Below, in pieces: positions 16,509 to 29,099 of a stretch of DNA of 44,556 bases. Every line of letters starts with the position of its first letter. Position 1 is the first letter of the stretch. Below the pieces are notes generated by a model. It was not told the origin of the DNA. It did no database searches and saw nothing but the letters and a program-made list of their open reading frames with translations. Origin of the DNA: Actinokineospora pegani (lineage in GTDB: Bacteria; Actinomycetota; Actinomycetes; Mycobacteriales; Pseudonocardiaceae); NCBI RefSeq assembly GCF_009745975.1, contig NZ_WHOL01000044.1, positions 2,501 to 47,056 of the forward strand. Direction: 5' to 3'. The position numbers and the translations under genes were made by a program.

Positions 16509-17434
16509 GACAGAGACTCTCCCGCTTCGATCCTGCTCCCGCGCGCCCAGTCGGCCGCACGCATGCGCTTCTTGCCCTGCTGCTGGACCTCGCCGAGCGC
16601 CACCGGCCAGGTCGCGGTGCCCACGAGCACCCGCTTGCGCTCGACGAGCAGTTCGCCCGCCTCGAGCTCCACCTCGGACTCGGCCCGGGTCACCGGGCCC
16701 AGCTTCACCCGCTCCCCGCGGAACAGCGCCCACGCCCCCGGGTCCGGGGTCACCGCCCGCACGAGCCGGTCGACGGCCATGCCGGGCAGCGCGAAGTCCA
16801 CGCGCGCGTCCTCGACGGCGATCTTCGGCGCGAAGCTGACCCCGTCGGCGGGCTGGTCCACCGCCACCAGCGACCCGTCGGCGATGCCGTCGAGGGTGCG
16901 CAGCAGCAGCCCGGCCCCGGACTCGGCCAGCCGCGCGAGCAGCGCCCCCGCGGTGTCGTCCGGGCGCACCTGCTCGGTCAGCACGCCGAACACCGGTCCG
17001 GCGTCGAGCTCCTTGACGATGCGGAACGTGCTGGCCCCGGCGAACTCGTCGCCGTGGCGCAGCGTGGCCTGCACCGGCGCGGCGCCGCGCCAGGCGGGCA
17101 GCACCGAGAAGTGCAGGTTGATCCAGCCGTGCGCCGGGATCTCCAGCGCGGCCCTGCGCAGGATCGCCCCGTAGGCGACCACCGGGCAGGCGTCCGGGGC
17201 CAGCTCGCGCAGCCGGTCGAGGAATTCCGGCTCGCTGGCCTTGACCGGGGTCAGCACCTCGATGCCGTGCTCGTCGGCCAGCGCCCCCACCGGCGACCGC
17301 AGCACCTTGCGCCCCCGCCCGGCCTGCGCGTCCGGCCTGGTCACGACCGCGACCACGTCGTGGTCCGGGGAGTCGATGAGCGCCTTGAGCGCGGGCAGGG
17401 CAGGCTCCGGCGTGCCCGCGAACACCAGCCGCAT
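16505..17434 (-). CDS. fmt: Methionyl-tRNA formyltransferase
   Basis: Formylates initiator Met-tRNA using 10-formyltetrahydrofolate. The 309-residue protein starts [16 protein letters not shown] and contains [15 protein letters not shown], with the serine-leucine-leucine-type SxLPxxRG loop that holds the folate and catalytic residues, and a C-terminal OB-like domain from about residue 205. The asparagine/histidine pair appears in [11 protein letters not shown]. The ATG at 17434 shares one base with the def stop (TGATG), so it is translationally coupled to deformylase, the enzyme that later removes the formyl group. Confidence 0.98.
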   Translation of the reverse strand: MRLVFAGTPEPALPALKALIDSPDHDVVAVVTRPDAQAGRGRKVLRSPVGALADEHGIEVLTPVKASEPEFLDRLRELAPDACPVVAYGAILRRAALEIPAHGWINLHFSVLPAWRGAAPVQATLRHGDEFAGASTFRIVKELDAGPVFGVLTEQVRPDDTAGALLARLAESGAGLLLRTLDGIADGSLVAVDQPADGVSFAPKIAVEDARVDFALPGMAVDRLVRAVTPDPGAWALFRGERVKLGPVTRAESEVELEAGELLVERKRVLVGTATWPVALGEVQQQGKKRMRAADWARGSRIEAGESLS

Positions 17435-17979
17435 CAGCGCGCCCCGAACAGCGGGTGCGGGCTCTGCTTGATGGTGGGCGCCGTCCCGTCGAACCACTCG
17501 GCCCGGCGGATCTCGCGCATCGCGGTCTTGCGGGTCTCGTCGTCGAGCCGGTCGAGGAACAGCACCCCGTCGAGGTGGTCGGTCTCGTGCTGGATGCAGC
17601 GCGCCAGCAGGTCGCTGCCCCGCACCTCCAGCGGCTCACCGTGCAGGTCGAACCCGCGCGCGACGACGTTCTTCTTGCGGACGCAGTCCCAGTAGTGCCC
17701 GGGGATCGACAGGCAGCCCTCCGGGCCGTCCTGGTCCTCGTCGTCGAGGGCGGTCCACACGGGGTTGACCAGGTGGCCTTCCTCGGTGCCGCAGTGGTAG
17801 GTGAACACCCGCAGCCCGACACCGAGTTGGGGGGCCGCGAGGCCCGCGCCGCCCTGGTTCTCCATCGTGTCCCACAGGTCGCGCACGAGGTTGCGCAACT
17901 CGCGGTCGAAGTCGGTGACCTCGGCGGCGCGGGTGCGCAGCACTGGGTCGCCGAACAGGCGGACGGGCTGGACGGTCAT
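17434..17979 (-). CDS. def: Peptide deformylase
   Basis: Metal hydrolase that removes the N-formyl group from nascent proteins. The 181-residue enzyme has all three motifs: [12 protein letters not shown] (motif 1), EGCLSIPG (motif 2, metal-binding cysteine) and [11 protein letters not shown] (motif 3, two histidine ligands and the catalytic glutamate). The ATG at 17979 is preceded by AAAGGGGAAGC, a good ribosome binding site. First gene of the def-fmt-rsmB-flavoprotein-asparaginase run; a TAGACT -10 element lies 29 bases upstream of the start. Confidence 0.98.
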   Translation of the reverse strand: MTVQPVRLFGDPVLRTRAAEVTDFDRELRNLVRDLWDTMENQGGAGLAAPQLGVGLRVFTYHCGTEEGHLVNPVWTALDDEDQDGPEGCLSIPGHYWDCVRKKNVVARGFDLHGEPLEVRGSDLLARCIQHETDHLDGVLFLDRLDDETRKTAMREIRRAEWFDGTAPTIKQSPHPLFGAR

Positions 17980-18254
17980 GCTTCCCCTTTGTGGTTGCTG
18001 GGGGACCAGTCTATGCCGGTGGGGGCTGTGCTTCTGGTGGGGTGTGCTCTCCGGCGAGCAGGTGCTTCTGGGTGGGGCGCTTGTGGTGGGGGGCGCTGGA
18101 TCCAGCCTTCGCGTTGCTGGGCGCCGGGTGCTTTTTGGAGGCTGTGGACAACTCGGTCTCAGGCGTCGGAAGTGTCGGTCCCTGGCGGTAGCGTGGAAAC
18201 CGGGGGGCCGAAGGCCACACCTGGTTGGGGCGGTGGGCGGTGCTGGGGGGTTGG
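17980..18254. other. Intergenic region between priA and def
   Basis: 275 bases without a credible gene. On the plus strand it is strongly G/T-skewed. A direct repeat of a GTGCTTCTGG-GTGGGG element occurs at 18028–18042 and 18062–18077 (one inserted base). A candidate def promoter -10 (TAGACT on the minus strand) is at 18008–18013. Short open frames on either strand have no recognisable product. Confidence 0.5.
18008..18013 (-). promoter_or_regulatory. Candidate -10 element for def
   Basis: TAGACT read on the minus strand, a common actinobacterial -10, would start transcription near 18001 and leave a leader of about 22 bases that holds the def ribosome binding site. No convincing -35 hexamer is visible 17–18 bases upstream, so support is modest. 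Confidence 0.35.
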
Positions 18255-20270
18255 CTAGACCAGGTCTTGGGGGTCCATGCGGACTCGGGCGGGGGTGGGG
18301 TCCTTGCGGACCACGCGGGAGGTCAGTGCCGTGGAGAGGGCTGCCGCCAGTTGGTGGCCCTGGGGGCGGGGGACGCGGATGAGGGCGCGTTCGGTGGCGC
18401 CCTGGTCGTCCAGCGGGACGGGGCCCAGGACCTCGCCGTTGTCGGGGAGGGCCAGGGCGTTGAGGAGGGTCGCCACGGCTTCGGGGGTTCCGTCGACCGC
18501 CGCCATGCGGACCGCTGGGGGGAAGCCGAGTTCGGTGCGGCCCGCCAGTTCCAGGCTGGCGTGCCAGGCGGGGTCCCAGCGGACCAGGGCCTGGACGGGG
18601 GCCAGGGTGGAATCCGCGAGCACCACGACGCGGCCGCCGTGGGCGGCGGGGACGACCATGCCGGCGGCGGCCATCCAGTGGCGGAGGGCCTTCTCGGTGG
18701 CGCGCAGGTCGGAGCGGCCCAGCAGGGCCCAGCCGTCGAGGAGGAGGGCGGCGCCGTAGCCGCCCTCGGCCACTGGTTCGGCGCCGGGGGTGGCGATCAC
18801 CAGGGCGGGTTTGGCGGGGACCGACGCGAGGATGTCGGAGCCGCCGGAGGTGCGGATGGGGTGGCCGGGGAAGGACCTGCCCAGTTCCTCGGCGGTGCGC
18901 TTGGCGCCGACGACGGCGGCGCGGAGTTTGCGGGAGCCGCAGGCCGAGCAGCGGTGGTTGGCGTCGACGGCGGCGCACCAGTGGCAGGTGGGGGGGCTGT
19001 CGCCGGGGAGTTGCAGGGGGCCCGCGCAGCGGCGGCAGCGGGCGGGGGCGCGGCAGTCCTGGCAGGTCAGGGCGGGCACGTAGCCCCGGCGCGGGACCTG
19101 GACCAGGACCGGGCGGCCCGCGCTGAGGGCGGCGCGGGCGGCCTCGAAGGCCACCGCGGGGATGCGGGCGGTGCGGGCGGCCTCGTCGCGGGCGAGTTGG
19201 CTGTCGTGCTCGCCGAGGGCGGTGACCCGGGGGGCGGCGGCGCGGAGCTGGTCGCGGGCGGCCACGAGCTGCACCGCCCAGCCGGTGTCGACCAGGCGCT
19301 GGGCCTCCGCGGTCCTGGCGAACCCCGCCACCAGCACCGCCGCGCCGGTCAGCTCGGCGCGGGTGATCAGCACGTCGCGGGCGTGGGTGTGCGGGGCGCT
19401 GATCTCCGAGTGCTGGTCGTCGCCGTCGTCCCACACCACGAACACGCCGGGGTCGGCGACCGGGGCGTAGGCGGTGCTGCGCGCGCCGACGGCGATGCGC
19501 GGGCCGCCCCGGCGCACCGACAGCCAGGAGCGGTACCGGGCCGACGGGCCCTGGTCGGCCGACAACGCCACCACCGCGCCCGCGCCGACGAGGGCGACAC
19601 AGGCCGCGTGCACCCTGGCGACGTCGCGGTGGTCGGGGACGACGACGACCGCGCCGCGCCCGCCCGCGGCCGCCGTGGCGGCGACCTCGGCCAAGCGGGC
19701 GGGCCAGTCCTCCCCCGGCAGCGCCTGCCACACCGCGTGCGCCTGCCTGCCCGCGTTGACGGCGTTGAGGAACGCCTGCCCCCACTGGTAGCGCGACCAC
19801 GCCTCGGCGGCGGGTCGCGGCGGGGCGGGCACCGGCTCGGGCGGCGGCTCGCTCTCCGGCTTGGGCCGCCGGGCGGGCACGGCCTCCTTGAGCACGTCGC
19901 ACAGGTTGCCCGCGTAGCGCTCGGCCACCGCCCGGCACAGCTCGACCGTCTGCGGGGTCAGCACCGGCTCCGGGGACACGACCTGCTCGAGCAGCATCAG
20001 GTCGCGCTCGTACTCGGCCTCGGCGACCCGCTCGATGAGGAACCCGGCCACGAGCTGCCCGGAGAACCGGACCCGCACCCGGCAGCCGGGCACGGCCGTC
20101 TCCGCCGCGCTCGCGGGCACCCAGTACTCGAACAGCTTATTGACGTTGTGCGCCGAGACCTCCACGCACACGCGGGCCACCGGCAGCTCCGCGGCGGCGC
20201 CCTTGGGCGGCGCAGGCTTGGGGATGGTCACCTCGAACAGCGCGTCCGCGCTCGCGGGTGGGGTGGCCAT
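18255..20270 (-). CDS. priA: Primosomal protein N' (PriA), helicase-inactive actinobacterial form
   Basis: Replication-restart protein of 671 residues. The N-terminal 3'-DNA-end-binding domain is seen at about residues 30–115 (ARVCVEVSAHNVNKLFEYWVP). The zinc-binding region has eight cysteines in the order CQDC, CRRC, CHWC, CSAC (about residues 400–450). The helicase motifs are not intact: no GxGKT P-loop (a segment reading GGRGAVVVVPDHRDV stands in its place), and the DEEH box is replaced by WDDGDDQ. Loss of these motifs is known for actinobacterial PriA, which is thought to lack ATPase activity and act as a structural factor. The ATG at 20270 lies 21 bases after the DUF5313 gene. Confidence 0.93.
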   Translation of the reverse strand: MATPPASADALFEVTIPKPAPPKGAAAELPVARVCVEVSAHNVNKLFEYWVPASAAETAVPGCRVRVRFSGQLVAGFLIERVAEAEYERDLMLLEQVVSPEPVLTPQTVELCRAVAERYAGNLCDVLKEAVPARRPKPESEPPPEPVPAPPRPAAEAWSRYQWGQAFLNAVNAGRQAHAVWQALPGEDWPARLAEVAATAAAGGRGAVVVVPDHRDVARVHAACVALVGAGAVVALSADQGPSARYRSWLSVRRGGPRIAVGARSTAYAPVADPGVFVVWDDGDDQHSEISAPHTHARDVLITRAELTGAAVLVAGFARTAEAQRLVDTGWAVQLVAARDQLRAAAPRVTALGEHDSQLARDEAARTARIPAVAFEAARAALSAGRPVLVQVPRRGYVPALTCQDCRAPARCRRCAGPLQLPGDSPPTCHWCAAVDANHRCSACGSRKLRAAVVGAKRTAEELGRSFPGHPIRTSGGSDILASVPAKPALVIATPGAEPVAEGGYGAALLLDGWALLGRSDLRATEKALRHWMAAAGMVVPAAHGGRVVVLADSTLAPVQALVRWDPAWHASLELAGRTELGFPPAVRMAAVDGTPEAVATLLNALALPDNGEVLGPVPLDDQGATERALIRVPRPQGHQLAAALSTALTSRVVRKDPTPARVRMDPQDLV

Positions 20271-20291
20271 GGACGAGGGTCTACCAGACGC

Positions 20292-20717
20292 TCAGCGCTC
20301 GCGGCGGTCCGGGTCAGCACCACCGTCGGACGGGCCGTCGGCGTACAGCGAGGCGTAGAGCTCGGCGACCTCGGCGCGGTCGCGGCTGCCGGACCCCTCG
20401 CGGATGTCGCGGTTGATCCCGGCCGGGAAACCGTGCTTGACCAGCCGCCGCTCGGCCGCGTCCTCCATGAACGACAGCGAGAAGTACAGGCCGGTCGCGT
20501 AGCCCGCGGCGACCATCGACAGCCGCAGCGACAGCGGCCCGGGGACCAGCAGCACCAGCCAGATCGGCAGGAACAGCACCATCACCCTGGCGAAGTGCCG
20601 CAGCACCCAGGTGCGAGTGGTCAGGTCCCACAGCACCCACATGCGGTTGCGCTCGGGCAGCGTCCCGCCGACGGCGTACCAGAGCCAGTGCAGCGGATTG
20701 GGACGGACGAAGCGCAT
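20292..20717 (-). CDS. DUF5313 family membrane protein
   Basis: A 141-residue actinobacterial protein of unknown function. It opens with RPNPLHWLWYAVGGTLPERNRMWVL, the family's hallmark, followed by DLTTRTWVLRHFAR. One or two hydrophobic helices (about residues 45–85: MVLFLPIWLVLLVPG and LSLRLSMVAAGYATGLYFSL) give a membrane hairpin, and the charged C-terminus is probably cytoplasmic. The ATG at 20717 is preferred over a GTG six codons earlier because a near-perfect AGGAGG lies four bases upstream. It starts right after the metK hairpin and is 21 bases ahead of priA, so the pair may be cotranscribed. Confidence 0.82.
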   Translation of the reverse strand: MRFVRPNPLHWLWYAVGGTLPERNRMWVLWDLTTRTWVLRHFARVMVLFLPIWLVLLVPGPLSLRLSMVAAGYATGLYFSLSFMEDAAERRLVKHGFPAGINRDIREGSGSRDRAEVAELYASLYADGPSDGGADPDRRER

Positions 20718-20738
20718 GCCACCTCCTCTGGTCACGAC

Positions 20739-20775
20739 AACGGGCCGCCACCGGTATACCCGGTGGCGGCCCGTT
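20739..20775 (-). terminator. metK terminator hairpin
   Basis: Perfect 16-base inverted repeat, arms 20739–20754 and 20760–20775, with the 5-base loop TATAC, starting 18 bases after the metK stop. The minus-strand copy ends in TT without a longer T-run, as is usual for actinobacterial terminators. The DUF5313 ribosome binding site follows only about 12 bases later. Confidence 0.8.
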
Positions 20776-20792
20776 GGAACGTGCTGGGGCCG

Positions 20793-21998
20793 CTAGGCGC
20801 CCGCGAGGCTCTTGAGGGCCTCGGCGCGGTCGGTGGCCTCCCACGGCAGCTCGATGTCGGTGCGGCCGAAGTGGCCGTACGCGGCGGTCGGCGCGTAGAT
20901 CGGGCGCAGCAGGTCCAGGTCGCGGATGATCGCGGCCGGGCGCAGGTCGAAGACCTCCTTGATCGCGGACACGATCTTGGCCGGGTCGACCTTCTCGGTG
21001 CCGAAGGTCTCCACGAACAGGCCGACCGGGGCGGCCTTGCCGATCGCGTAGGCGATCTGCACCTCGATGCGGTCGGCCAGGCCCGCGGCCACCGCGTTCT
21101 TGGCGACCCAGCGCATGGCGTAGGCGGCCGAGCGGTCGACCTTCGACGGGTCCTTGCCGGAGAACGCGCCGCCGCCGTGGCGGGCGAAGCCGCCGTAGGT
21201 GTCGACGATGATCTTGCGGCCGGTCAGGCCCGCGTCGCCCATCGGGCCGCCGATGACGAAGCGGCCGGTGGGGTTGACCAGCAGCCGCACGTTGTCGGTG
21301 TCGAGCTCCAGGTTGGCCAGCTCGGGGGCCACGACCTGCTCGCGCACGTCGACGCCGAGCAGCTTGTCCAGGTCGACGCCCTCGGCGTGCTGGGAGGACA
21401 CGACGATGGTGTCCAGGCTGACCGCGCGGTCGCCGTCGTAGCCGATGGTGACCTGGGTCTTGCCGTCCGGGCGCAGGTAGGGCAGCACGCCGTCCTTGCG
21501 GACCTTGGTCAGGCGGCGGGCCAGCCGGTGCGCCAGCGCGATCGGCAGCGGCAGCAGCTCCGGGGTGTCGGTGTTGGCGTAGCCGAACATCAGGCCCTGG
21601 TCGCCCGCGCCCTGCTTGTCGATCTCGTCGTCGCTGGTCTCGACCCGCGACTCGTGCGCGGTGTCGACGCCCTGGGCGATGTCCGGGGACTGCGCGCCGA
21701 TGGCGATGTTGACGCCGCAGGAGTTGCCGTCGAAGCCCTTGGCCGAGGAGTCGTAGCCGATGTCGAGGATGCGCTCCCGGACGATGGCCGGGATGTCGGC
21801 GTAGGCGCTCGTGGTGACCTCGCCCGCGACGTGCACCTGGCCGGTGGTCACCAGGGTCTCCACCGCCACCCGGGAGCGGGGGTCCTCGGTGAGCAGGGCG
21901 TCGAGGATCGAGTCGCTGATCGCGTCACAGATCTTGTCCGGATGCCCCTCGGTCACCGATTCAGAGGTGAACAGCCGCAGGCCCTTGTTGTCACTCAC
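20793..21998 (-). CDS. metK: S-adenosylmethionine synthetase
   Basis: Makes S-adenosylmethionine from methionine and ATP; essential cytoplasmic tetramer with three similar domains. [20 protein letters not shown] holds the ATP/metal site with the His-Pro-Asp-Lys motif. [12 protein letters not shown] and [19 protein letters not shown] (phosphate loop) are the two PROSITE-type signatures. I chose GTG at 21998 ([15 protein letters not shown]), 401 residues, because it gives the family's usual N-terminus; a GTG four codons upstream (22010) is also possible, and neither has a strong ribosome binding site. It lies 56 bases after coaBC and ends at a strong hairpin. There is no room for a SAM riboswitch upstream. 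Confidence 0.97.
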   Translation of the reverse strand: MSDNKGLRLFTSESVTEGHPDKICDAISDSILDALLTEDPRSRVAVETLVTTGQVHVAGEVTTSAYADIPAIVRERILDIGYDSSAKGFDGNSCGVNIAIGAQSPDIAQGVDTAHESRVETSDDEIDKQGAGDQGLMFGYANTDTPELLPLPIALAHRLARRLTKVRKDGVLPYLRPDGKTQVTIGYDGDRAVSLDTIVVSSQHAEGVDLDKLLGVDVREQVVAPELANLELDTDNVRLLVNPTGRFVIGGPMGDAGLTGRKIIVDTYGGFARHGGGAFSGKDPSKVDRSAAYAMRWVAKNAVAAGLADRIEVQIAYAIGKAAPVGLFVETFGTEKVDPAKIVSAIKEVFDLRPAAIIRDLDLLRPIYAPTAAYGHFGRTDIELPWEATDRAEALKSLAGA

Positions 21999-22054
21999 GC
22001 CGTTTCCCACTCCGTTTCGCAGTTCAAGGTCGATTCACGAGCTGGCCGATGGCC

Positions 22055-23308
22055 CTAGCCTGGCGCATCGGCGGACCCAGTGCGCAATTTGATCACGGCG
22101 TCCCACACTTCGGTCGCCATTCGGGCCTTTGAGCCGAGTCGGATCGGCCATTCGGAGCCGTCCGCGCTGAGCAGCCAGCCAGAGTTGTCCTCGGTCTCGA
22201 ACGCCTTGCCCTCCCCGACGGCGTTGACCACGAGGAGGTCGCACCCCTTGCGGGCGAGCTTGGCGCGGGCGAAGTCGAGCACCCCGGTGCCGCCGTCGCC
22301 GGTCTCGGCGGCGAAGCCGACGACGGTCTGCGCCGGGCGCGGGACCTCGCGGCGGGCCCGGACCAGCTCGGCCAGGATGTCCGGGTTGCGCGTCAGCGCG
22401 ATGGCGGGGTCCGGCTCGTCGTCGGATTTCTTGATCTTGTGCTCGACCCGCTCGGCGGGCCGGAAGTCGGCGACCGCGGCGGCCATCACCACGACGTCGG
22501 CCTCGGCGGCGGCCCGGTGCACGGCCTCGCGCAACTGCTCGGCGGTGCCCACGTGCTCGACGACGGCCCCGGCGGGCTCGGGCAGCGCCTGGGTGTGCGC
22601 GGAGACCAGGGTGACCTCGGCCCCGCGCTGCACGGCGGTGCGGGCCAGCGCGTAGCCCTGCTTGCCCGACGAGCGGTTGCCCAGCCAGCGCACCGGGTCC
22701 AGCGGCTCGCGCGTGCCGCCAGCGGACACGACCACGCGCAGGCCCTCGAGGTCGCGCGGCAGCGCGCCCGGGTGCTCGATCAGCAGCCGGGCCAGGTCGG
22801 TGATCTCGGCCGGGGCGGGCAGCCGCCCCTTGCCGGTGTCCTTGCCGGTCAGCCTGCCGCTGGCGGGCTCGGCGACCACGGTGCCGCGCGAGCGCAGCGT
22901 CGCGACGTTGGCGCGGGTCGCGGGGTGCTCCCACATCTCGGTGTGCATCGCCGGGACCAGCAGGACCGGGCAGCGCGCGGTGAGCAGGGTGTTGGTCAGC
23001 AGGTCGTCGGCCAGGCCGTGCGCGGCCTTGGCCAGCAGGTCCGCCGTGGCGGGCACGACGACGACCAGGTCGGCCTCCTGCCCGAGGCGCACGTGCGGGA
23101 CCTCGGGCACGTCGGCGAACACGCCGGTGTGCACCTTGTTCCCGGACAGCGCCTCGAAGGTGGCGGCGCCGACGAAGTTCAGCGCCGCCGCCGTGGGCAC
23201 GACCCGCACGTCGTGACCGGTCTCGGTGAGACCGCGCAGGACCTCGCACGCCTTGTAGGCGGCGATGCCGCCGCCGACGCCGAGGACGACGCGGGGCCGC
23301 TGGGTCAC
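22055..23308 (-). CDS. coaBC: Bifunctional phosphopantothenoylcysteine synthetase/decarboxylase
   Basis: Joins 4'-phosphopantothenate and cysteine (CoaB) and decarboxylates the product (CoaC, FMN) on the way to coenzyme A. The 417-residue protein has the CoaC domain first (about 1–185), starting [20 protein letters not shown] and containing [21 protein letters not shown] and [12 protein letters not shown]; histidine in place of the usual asparagine in the PAMN motif is normal for actinobacteria. The CoaB domain follows (about 190–417) with [20 protein letters not shown] and the KIKK motif. The GTG start overlaps the rpoZ stop as GTGA. Confidence 0.97.
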   Translation of the reverse strand: MTQRPRVVLGVGGGIAAYKACEVLRGLTETGHDVRVVPTAAALNFVGAATFEALSGNKVHTGVFADVPEVPHVRLGQEADLVVVVPATADLLAKAAHGLADDLLTNTLLTARCPVLLVPAMHTEMWEHPATRANVATLRSRGTVVAEPASGRLTGKDTGKGRLPAPAEITDLARLLIEHPGALPRDLEGLRVVVSAGGTREPLDPVRWLGNRSSGKQGYALARTAVQRGAEVTLVSAHTQALPEPAGAVVEHVGTAEQLREAVHRAAAEADVVVMAAAVADFRPAERVEHKIKKSDDEPDPAIALTRNPDILAELVRARREVPRPAQTVVGFAAETGDGGTGVLDFARAKLARKGCDLLVVNAVGEGKAFETEDNSGWLLSADGSEWPIRLGSKARMATEVWDAVIKLRTGSADAPG

Positions 23309-23592
23309 TCGCCCTCGGTGTGCTCGAGAAGGCCCGCGTGGATCTCGCGGAGCGCGATCGACAGCGGCTTCTCGCGCGGGCCCGGCTCGACGAGCGGGCC
23401 GACGTACTCCAGCAGGCCCTCGCCGAGCTGGGCGTAGTAGTCGTTGATCTGGCGTGCGCGCTTGGCCGCGTAGATGACCAGCGCGTACTTCGAGCTGACC
23501 TTGTCGAGCAGGTCATCGATGGGCGGGTTGGTGATGCCCTCGAGGGTGCTCGACGGCTCGCCGGGTGCGCCCAGCTCGGGAGAGGTGATCAC
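23305..23592 (-). CDS. rpoZ: RNA polymerase omega subunit
   Basis: Small subunit that helps beta' folding and assembly of RNA polymerase. The 95-residue protein contains [32 protein letters not shown], the conserved core, then the actinobacterial end [20 protein letters not shown] chose the GTG at 23592 because GGAG sits eight bases upstream; a TTG two codons earlier (23598) would put the same GGAG only two bases away. The gmk-rpoZ-coaBC-metK order is a classical conserved string. Confidence 0.96.
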   Translation of the reverse strand: MITSPELGAPGEPSSTLEGITNPPIDDLLDKVSSKYALVIYAAKRARQINDYYAQLGEGLLEYVGPLVEPGPREKPLSIALREIHAGLLEHTEGE

Positions 23593-23632
23593 GCGCAACG
23601 CTCCAACTAGCTAGAAGAAGGCAGGGGGCGGC

Positions 23633-24244
23633 TCAGGACCGACCCTGCTCAGAACTGTCTGTGAGCACCCAGGTTAGCAACTCGCTGGCGGCAACCCGAA
23701 CATCGCTGTTGATGAGCACCTTGTCGAACTCCGATTCGGCGGCCAGTTCGTCCTTGGCCACGGCCAGCCGCTTGGCGATCAGGGCCTCGTCCTCGGTGCC
23801 GCGGCCGACGAGCCGGGTGACCAGGGTCTCCCAGGACGGCGGCACCAGCATGACCAACTGCGCCTCGGGCATCGCGGCACGCACCTGCCGCGCCCCCTGC
23901 AGCTCGATCTCCAGCACCGCGGGCCTGCCCGCGTCCAGCGCCGCCTCGACGGCGGCGCGGGGGGTGCCGTAGTGGTTGCCCGCGTACTCGGCGTGCTCGA
24001 GCAGCTCGCCCGCGCCCGCGAGGCGGTCGAACTCGGCCTTGTCGACGAACCGGTAGTGCTGCCCGTCGACCTCGCCGGGGCGGGGCGGGCGGGTGGTCAC
24101 CGAGACCGAGAAGTAGAGGTCCGGGTGCAGCGCGCGCAGCGCGGCGACCACGCTGGACTTGCCGACGCCGGACGGGCCGGACACAACAGTGAGCCGAGGC
24201 CGGGTGGTGCCCGGCCTCGGCTCAAAGCCTGCTGAGGAGCTCAC
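23633..24244 (-). CDS. gmk: Guanylate kinase
   Basis: Phosphorylates GMP to GDP with ATP. The 203-residue protein has the P-loop GPSGVGKSS near residue 23, the GMP-binding region [21 protein letters not shown], the [12 protein letters not shown] segment, and [11 protein letters not shown]. The GTG at 24244 follows the mihF TGA with no gap (TGAGTG), so it is coupled to mihF. The gap of about 40 bases to rpoZ has no strong structure. Length is normal; the first 15 residues are variable in the family. Confidence 0.97.
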   Translation of the reverse strand: MSSSAGFEPRPGTTRPRLTVVSGPSGVGKSSVVAALRALHPDLYFSVSVTTRPPRPGEVDGQHYRFVDKAEFDRLAGAGELLEHAEYAGNHYGTPRAAVEAALDAGRPAVLEIELQGARQVRAAMPEAQLVMLVPPSWETLVTRLVGRGTEDEALIAKRLAVAKDELAAESEFDKVLINSDVRVAASELLTWVLTDSSEQGRS

Positions 24245-24562
24245 TCACTCGCCGCTGAACTCGGCGAGCAAGGCCTTGCGCTGACGGTCGCCGAGGCCGC
24301 GCAGACGGCGGCTGGGCGCGATCTCGAGGCGCTCGATGATCTGCTGGGCACGCACCTTGCCGACGCCCGGGAGGGCCTCGAGCAGCGCGGTGACCTTCAT
24401 CTTGCCCAGGACCTCGTCATTGTCGGACTGCGCCAGCACCTCTTTGAGAGTGGTGCCGCCGCGCTTGAGGCGCTCCTTGAGTTCGGCTCGCGCGCGACGG
24501 GCGGCAGCCGCCTTCTCCAGCGCTGCGGCCCGCTGCTCCTCGGTCAGCTGGGGAAGGGCCAC
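24245..24562 (-). CDS. mihF: Actinobacterial integration host factor (mIHF)
   Basis: Nucleoid-associated DNA-bending protein found only in actinobacteria, with roles in nucleoid compaction and phage L5 integration in mycobacteria. The 105-residue form has an N-terminal helix (EEQRAAALEKAAAARRARAEL) and an S13-like helix-two-turn-helix DNA-binding part, LLEALPGVGKVRAQQIIERL, followed by RRLRGLGDRQRKALL. The GTG at 24562 has an ideal ribosome binding site GGAGGAA five bases away, which decides the start. It is first in mihF-gmk-rpoZ-coaBC-metK and is preceded by a good promoter. Confidence 0.95.
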   Translation of the reverse strand: MALPQLTEEQRAAALEKAAAARRARAELKERLKRGGTTLKEVLAQSDNDEVLGKMKVTALLEALPGVGKVRAQQIIERLEIAPSRRLRGLGDRQRKALLAEFSGE

Positions 24563-24606
24563 GATTTCCTCCGTGGGGGTGGGATTTCTTCCGGATCGGT
24601 GCCGCG

Positions 24607-24636
24607 ACGTTACCGACCCCTGGCCAGGGGAGACAA
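24607..24636 (-). promoter_or_regulatory. mihF promoter
   Basis: Minus-strand -35 TTGTCT (24631–24636), 18-base spacer, -10 TAACGT (24607–24612), giving a leader near 38 bases before the mihF GTG. The spacer contains the perfect 14-base palindrome CCCCTGGCCAGGGG, a possible operator. Confidence 0.55.
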
Positions 24637-24879
24637 CGCGGGTCCGCCCTGTGCGCACCGTGACCGGAGCCGAAAAGTTGATCAACGAACAGTGACACCG
24701 GGGCTACGACCTGCGGCGATCATAGCGCGGATGATCGGCTCCGTCCGGTGACCGACCGCGATCGGACGGCTGCGGGGGGCGAAAGTGTCGCGCGCGACAC
24801 GCCGGAGCGCGGCACGGTCCCACCCGGACAGACCACTCGCTTCATGCGGCCTCTCACCTGCGAAGACGCCATTTGACCG

Positions 24880-24919
24880 AAAAAAACGGCGAAACGGGCA
24901 TCAAATACCCATTTCGCCG
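24880..24919 (-). terminator. Intrinsic terminator of the pyrimidine operon
   Basis: On the minus strand a 12-bp stem (arms 24908–24919 and 24887–24898, one G·U pair) with a 9-base loop is followed directly by seven T residues (24886–24880). It lies about 50 bases after the pyrF stop. This is the clearest classical terminator in the window. Confidence 0.92.
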
Positions 24920-24969
24920 CTTCTTCCGCGCCGCGTCGCGATGATCGACTTCTGTCGCGAACCCGCCAG

Positions 24970-25787
24970 TCAGGCGAGCAGCGAGGCGTTCACCGCCCGT
25001 GCGGCCGCCGCCAGCGCGACCGGGTCCGGGCCGTGCCGCAGGATGTCGCGCGAGCTGGCGGGCAGCACGTGCGCCTGCGACGGCCCGAACACCCGGCGCA
25101 GGTCCTCGGGCCCCGCGCCCTGGGCGCCGAGGCCGGGGGCCAGCACCGGGCCGTTGAGCGCGGACAGGTCCAGGCCGGTGGCGCCCACGGTCGCGCCGAC
25201 GACCAGGCCCACCGAGCCGAGCGGGGTCGCGCCGGTGTTGCGCGCGGCGGCGGCGTCGACGACGTTCTGCGCGACGGTGCGGCCGCGGTCGTCGACCGCG
25301 CGCTGCACCGAGGCGCCCTCCGCGTTCGAGGTCATCGCCAGCACGAACACGCCGCGGCCGGTCTCGGCGGCCAGGTCCAGCGCCGGGTCGAGCGAGCCGA
25401 AGCCGAGGAACGGCGACAGCGTCACCGCGTCGGCGGCCAGCGGCGACCCGTCGGACAGGTACGCCTCGGCGTAGGCGGCCATGGTCGAGCCGATGTCGCC
25501 GCGCTTGACGTCGAGCAGCACCAGCGCGCCCGCGGCCCGCGACTCGGCGATGACCCGCTCCAGCACCGCCACGCCCCGGGACCCGAACGCCTCGAAGAAC
25601 GCCGACTGCGGCTTGACCACGGCCACCTCGCCCGCCAGCGCCTCCACGGCGGTGCGCGCGAACCGCTCCAGGCCCGCGGCGTCGCGCGGCAGGCCCCAGT
25701 CGGCCAGCAGGCCCGGGTGCGGGTCGATGCCCGCGCACAGCGGCCCCCTGGCCGCCACCGCGGCGGCCAGGCGGGCGCCGAACGGGC

Positions 25788-25791
<4 letters not shown>
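24970..25791 (-). CDS. pyrF: Orotidine 5'-phosphate decarboxylase, type 2
   Basis: Last step of UMP synthesis. The 273-residue protein is of the longer, mycobacterial (type 2) class: [17 protein letters not shown] near the start, [16 protein letters not shown], and the catalytic [17 protein letters not shown] with the Asp-Lys-Arg-Gly-Asp charged network. [13 protein letters not shown] and VGATVGAT segments complete the barrel. The GTG at 25791 overlaps the carB stop as GTGA. It ends the operon and is followed by a strong terminator. Confidence 0.97.

Positions 25792-29093
<3,302 letters not shown>

Positions 29094-29099
<6 letters not shown>

Larger units (their letters stand above)
24563..24969. 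other. 407-base intergenic region between pyrF and mihF, rich in inverted repeats
   Basis: No credible gene. Besides the pyrF terminator (24880–24919) and the mihF promoter (24607–24636) it holds a perfect 16-base palindrome GTGTCGCGCGCGACAC (24785–24800), a 7-base inverted pair CGATCAT/ATGATCG (24717–24723 and 24731–24737), another pair CCGTCCG/CGGACGG (24741–24747 and 24763–24769), and GTTGATCAAC (24677–24686). It may be a regulatory region for mihF or hold a small RNA; neither is shown by sequence alone. Confidence 0.6.

Noticed and set aside
21999..22054. SAM riboswitch ahead of metK
   Set aside because: Only 56 bases separate coaBC from metK and no suitable stem set is present.
18225..22058. 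A very long plus-strand open frame (over 1200 codons) opposite priA and metK
   Set aside because: High-GC third positions of the minus-strand genes keep the opposite frame open. Its translation is low-complexity Gly/Val/Asp/Arg with no family features, while priA, DUF5313 and metK on the other strand are unmistakable.
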